A program made the translations under genes and the position numbers. The notes beneath the pieces are model-generated. The model was not told the DNA's origin. It saw only the letters and a list, made by a program, of their open reading frames with translations, and searched no databases. DNA of 6,422 bases from Lachnospiraceae bacterium (GTDB lineage Bacteria; Bacillota; Clostridia; Lachnospirales; Lachnospiraceae): positions 1 through 6,422 of the forward strand of contig CAAGRP010000194.1 in NCBI GenBank assembly GCA_900772685.1, written 5' to 3'. Shown here piece after piece: positions 5,961-6,422 of this stretch. Each line of letters opens with the position of its first letter. Position 1 is the stretch's first letter.

Positions 5961-6422
5961 GAAAATAAGAAACCCAAACAGGCTCGTGAACTTTATTTAA
6001 CAGAGTTTGATGTAAAAACATACAGCGAATTAAAGGACGATGAAAAATATATAAAATATGAGGTGGCAATTGAGCAAGCTGTAAAACCTAATTTGAATAC
6101 AGTTTTTTCATCAGTAAAAGATGATTTGCAGACTGCCATAAAAAGATATGAGTCGACCGATTTTTCAAACGCAAGCATGGCAACTTACTCTTATTTAAAA
6201 GAATACAGTAAATTTGCCGCCGAAGCATATAATGCGGAAGATATATTGCAAAAAGATATTGATAATTATACAAACAAATTAAACGGATTAATCAATAAGG
6301 CTCTTAGAATAGAAAGAGATAATTACACGGAAACAACATACACATTTAACAAAAAATATTCAATCGGCGAATATCCGTATTTTGTTTGGAATAAGAATAC
6401 CGGCTCCTTAACAGTGTACACA
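5961..6422 (+). CDS. Unrecognised AT-rich ORF without a credible start, running off the window end
   Basis: One frame is open from 5910 to the last base, and from about 5961 it reads like protein: FENKKPKQARELYLTEFDVK at the start, helical charged stretches such as AEDILQKDIDNYTNKLNGLI (about 6234-6293), and an end with aromatics (IGEYPYFVWNKNTG). I do not recognise the family. No signal peptide or membrane segment is visible. The first in-frame ATG is at 6177, well inside the coding-like part, and has no ribosome-binding site. GTG 6063 is possible but also poorly served. ATG 5945 lies in another frame and stops after five codons; removing one T from 5958-5960 would join it to this frame, so a frameshift is possible. 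Base composition is AT-richer than in the other genes (12 G/C of 60 in 6241-6300). It may be a truncated pseudogene, acquired DNA or an assembly joint. Confidence 0.5.

Noticed and set aside
5993..6273. Two minus-strand ORFs of 61 residues near the right end
   Set aside because: They are antisense to the long open + frame, short, and without ribosome-binding sites.
1..6422. CRISPR array, insertion sequence, tRNA genes or phage genes
   Set aside because: No regularly spaced repeats, transposase motifs, terminal inverted repeats or separate tRNA folds were seen; the only tRNA-like fold belongs to tmRNA.

Overview
The window looks like chromosomal DNA of a low-to-moderate GC Firmicute of class Clostridia, with Lachnospiraceae as the best guess. 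This rests on the gene set and order (trpA end, gpmI, secG, smpB, ssrA), AGGAGG-type ribosome binding sites, intrinsic terminators with U-tracts, and codon use. No sequence search was possible, so the taxon is an inference. All supported genes read on the + strand.

Layout. 1-594 is the 3' end of trpA, presumably the end of a trp operon. 595-832 has no firmly established gene. It holds a perfect TATAAT, a hairpin whose 3' arm contains a strong Shine-Dalgarno sequence, a doubtful small ORF that starts behind that site and runs into the next gene, and a perfect 17-bp palindrome just before gpmI. 833-2374 is gpmI (cofactor-independent phosphoglycerate mutase). 2380-2725 looks like a self-contained secG unit: an extended -10 promoter, the gene and a strong terminator. 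smpB (2738-3208) follows straight after that terminator, and the tmRNA gene ssrA (3245-3597) lies 36 bp behind it, so the two partners of trans-translation are adjacent. gldA (3647-4738), a glycerol-dehydrogenase-type metal alcohol dehydrogenase, and an orphan LuxR-type regulator (4767-5864) come next. They are only 28 bp apart with no terminator between them, so they are probably co-transcribed. A long two-part terminator (5869-5934) closes that block.

After this terminator the character of the DNA changes. From about 5940 it becomes AT-richer, and one + frame stays open from 5910 to the window end with protein-like content but no credible start codon. I do not recognise the product. It may be a 5'-truncated or frameshifted gene, a gene with an unusual start, or a recombination or assembly junction.

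How the genes work together. Most of the window is housekeeping: tryptophan synthesis, lower glycolysis, Sec export and ribosome rescue. The gldA-luxR pair is the accessory-looking part: a redox enzyme with a one-component sensor that may control it. I see no CRISPR array, IS element, tRNA gene, phage gene or obvious novel defence system. The most open questions are the trpA-gpmI leader region, the sensor domains of the LuxR protein, and the startless ORF at the right end.
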